Positions 6,466-6,922 of a stretch of 6,922 nt of DNA are shown here, piece by piece (the first letter of the stretch is position 1; each line of letters begins with the position of its first letter). Location of the stretch: contig CAKSWL010000109.1 in the NCBI GenBank assembly GCA_934511335.1, positions 1 through 6,922 of the forward strand. The letters run 5' to 3'. The DNA comes from an uncultured Cloacibacillus sp. GTDB taxonomy: Bacteria > Synergistota > Synergistia > Synergistales > Synergistaceae. The translations under genes were made by a program, and so were the position numbers. Under the pieces are notes generated by a model. It was not told the DNA's origin. It did not search any database and worked only from the letters and a program-made list of their open reading frames with translations.

Positions 6466-6515
6466 GCCTCTGAGCGGTCCGCCGCCGCAACGCGGGCGGC
6501 GCATCGCTCAGAGGC
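6466..6515 (-). other. Strong two-tier hairpin between yggS and divIVA
   Basis: The outer stem is 11 bp and perfect (GCCTCTGAGCG 6466-6476 with 6505-6515). After a 3x3 internal loop there is an inner 7-bp GC stem (6480-6486 with 6495-6501) and an 8-nt loop. It starts 3 nt after the yggS stop. No T-run follows on either strand, so it is not a standard intrinsic terminator. It may protect the yggS 3' end, mark an mRNA processing site, or attenuate transcription partially. Confidence 0.75.
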
Positions 6516-6518
6516 TCC

Positions 6519-6922
6519 CTAGCCGTAGTTTCTTGGGCCGAATATCGCGCTGCCCACGCGCACTATCGTGCTGCCCTCTTCGATCGCGACCGTGAAATCT
6601 CCGCTCATCCCCATCGAGAGTTCCGGCAGCGGCAGTCCCGAGGCGCGGCGCAGCGCTTCGCGCAGCTCCCGCAGCCCGCCGAACGTTTCGCGCAGGGTCT
6701 TTTCGTCTTCGGTATCTTCAGCGACGGTCATCAGCCCCTCCACCGAAACGAACCGGCAGGCGTTCATCATATCATCCAGCAGCCGCGCCGCCTCTTCGGG
6801 GGCGACGCCGCTTTTTGCCGCCTCGCGGGAGATGTTTACCTCAATGAAAACGGGGAAGGAACGCGGCTCTCCCTCGGAAAGCACGCGGTTTATCCCCACC
6901 GCGGTTTCGAGCGAGTCTATGC
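6519..6922 (-). CDS. yggS: YggS/PROSC family pyridoxal-phosphate homeostasis protein, C-terminal part
   Basis: The C-terminal 133 or so residues of a protein usually about 230 aa; the 5' part is outside the window. YggS proteins are single-domain TIM-barrel PLP carriers resembling the N-terminal domain of alanine racemase. They buffer free PLP and affect amino-acid pools. The visible part opens with IDSLETAVGINR, then FIEVNISREAAKSGV, GLMTV, the phosphate-binding LSMGMSGDF and VRVGSAIFGPRNYG at the C terminus, all in the family order. The PLP-binding lysine lies in the missing N-terminal part, so integrity cannot be judged. It ends with TAG at 6519-6521, 100 nt before the divIVA start, and a strong hairpin fills that gap. 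Confidence 0.94.
   Translation of the reverse strand, partial: IDSLETAVGINRVLSEGEPRSFPVFIEVNISREAAKSGVAPEEAARLLDDMMNACRFVSVEGLMTVAEDTEDEKTLRETFGGLRELREALRRASGLPLPELSMGMSGDFTVAIEEGSTIVRVGSAIFGPRNYG

Noticed and set aside
6419..6490. 24-codon N-terminal extension of the DivIVA protein
   Set aside because: The strong AAAGGAG at 6427-6433 points to the ATG at 6418, the family domain starts there, and the extension is encoded by spacer and hairpin sequence.

Overview
The window reads as ordinary bacterial chromosome. GC-rich genes, all on the minus strand, are separated by short AT-rich intergenic stretches. Gene order in the direction of transcription (right to left) is yggS (3' part), divIVA-like gene, recG, a 317-bp gap, rny, ymdB, a terminator, then a sodium-coupled neurotransmitter/amino-acid symporter gene that runs off the left edge. 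The rny-ymdB pair is typical of Firmicutes and several other non-proteobacterial phyla. Together with the GC-rich coding, the DivIVA/YggS pair and the bacterial NSS transporter, this suggests an anaerobic Firmicutes-like or Synergistota-like (for example Cloacibacillus-type) organism. That placement is inference, because no rRNA or other taxonomic marker is present.

Right part (about 3673-6922): three housekeeping genes probably share one transcript. YggS handles pyridoxal-phosphate homeostasis, the DivIVA-type coiled-coil protein acts in cell pole/division or envelope organisation, and RecG remodels replication forks. A strong GC-rich hairpin lies between yggS and divIVA, with no U-tract after it. 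A smaller hairpin lies between divIVA and recG.

Middle (3356-3672): this stretch has no convincing ORF but is rich in structure. Its boundaries are a perfect 10-bp inverted repeat 189 nt end to end, each end finishing in six T on its outgoing strand. Several internal hairpins lie between them. The stretch may be an unrecognised small RNA, or a recG 3' untranslated region and terminator fused to a regulated rny promoter/leader. This is the least explained part of the window.

Left part (1-3355): rny (RNase Y, membrane-anchored endoribonuclease) and ymdB (calcineurin-like phosphodiesterase) are 9 nt apart and end at a textbook intrinsic terminator with a 15-bp perfect stem. A 268-bp AT-rich spacer (757-1024) then carries a probable promoter for the NSS transporter. 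I found no tRNA, rRNA, CRISPR array, insertion sequence, phage gene or defence system. I see no strong candidate for a new multi-gene system.
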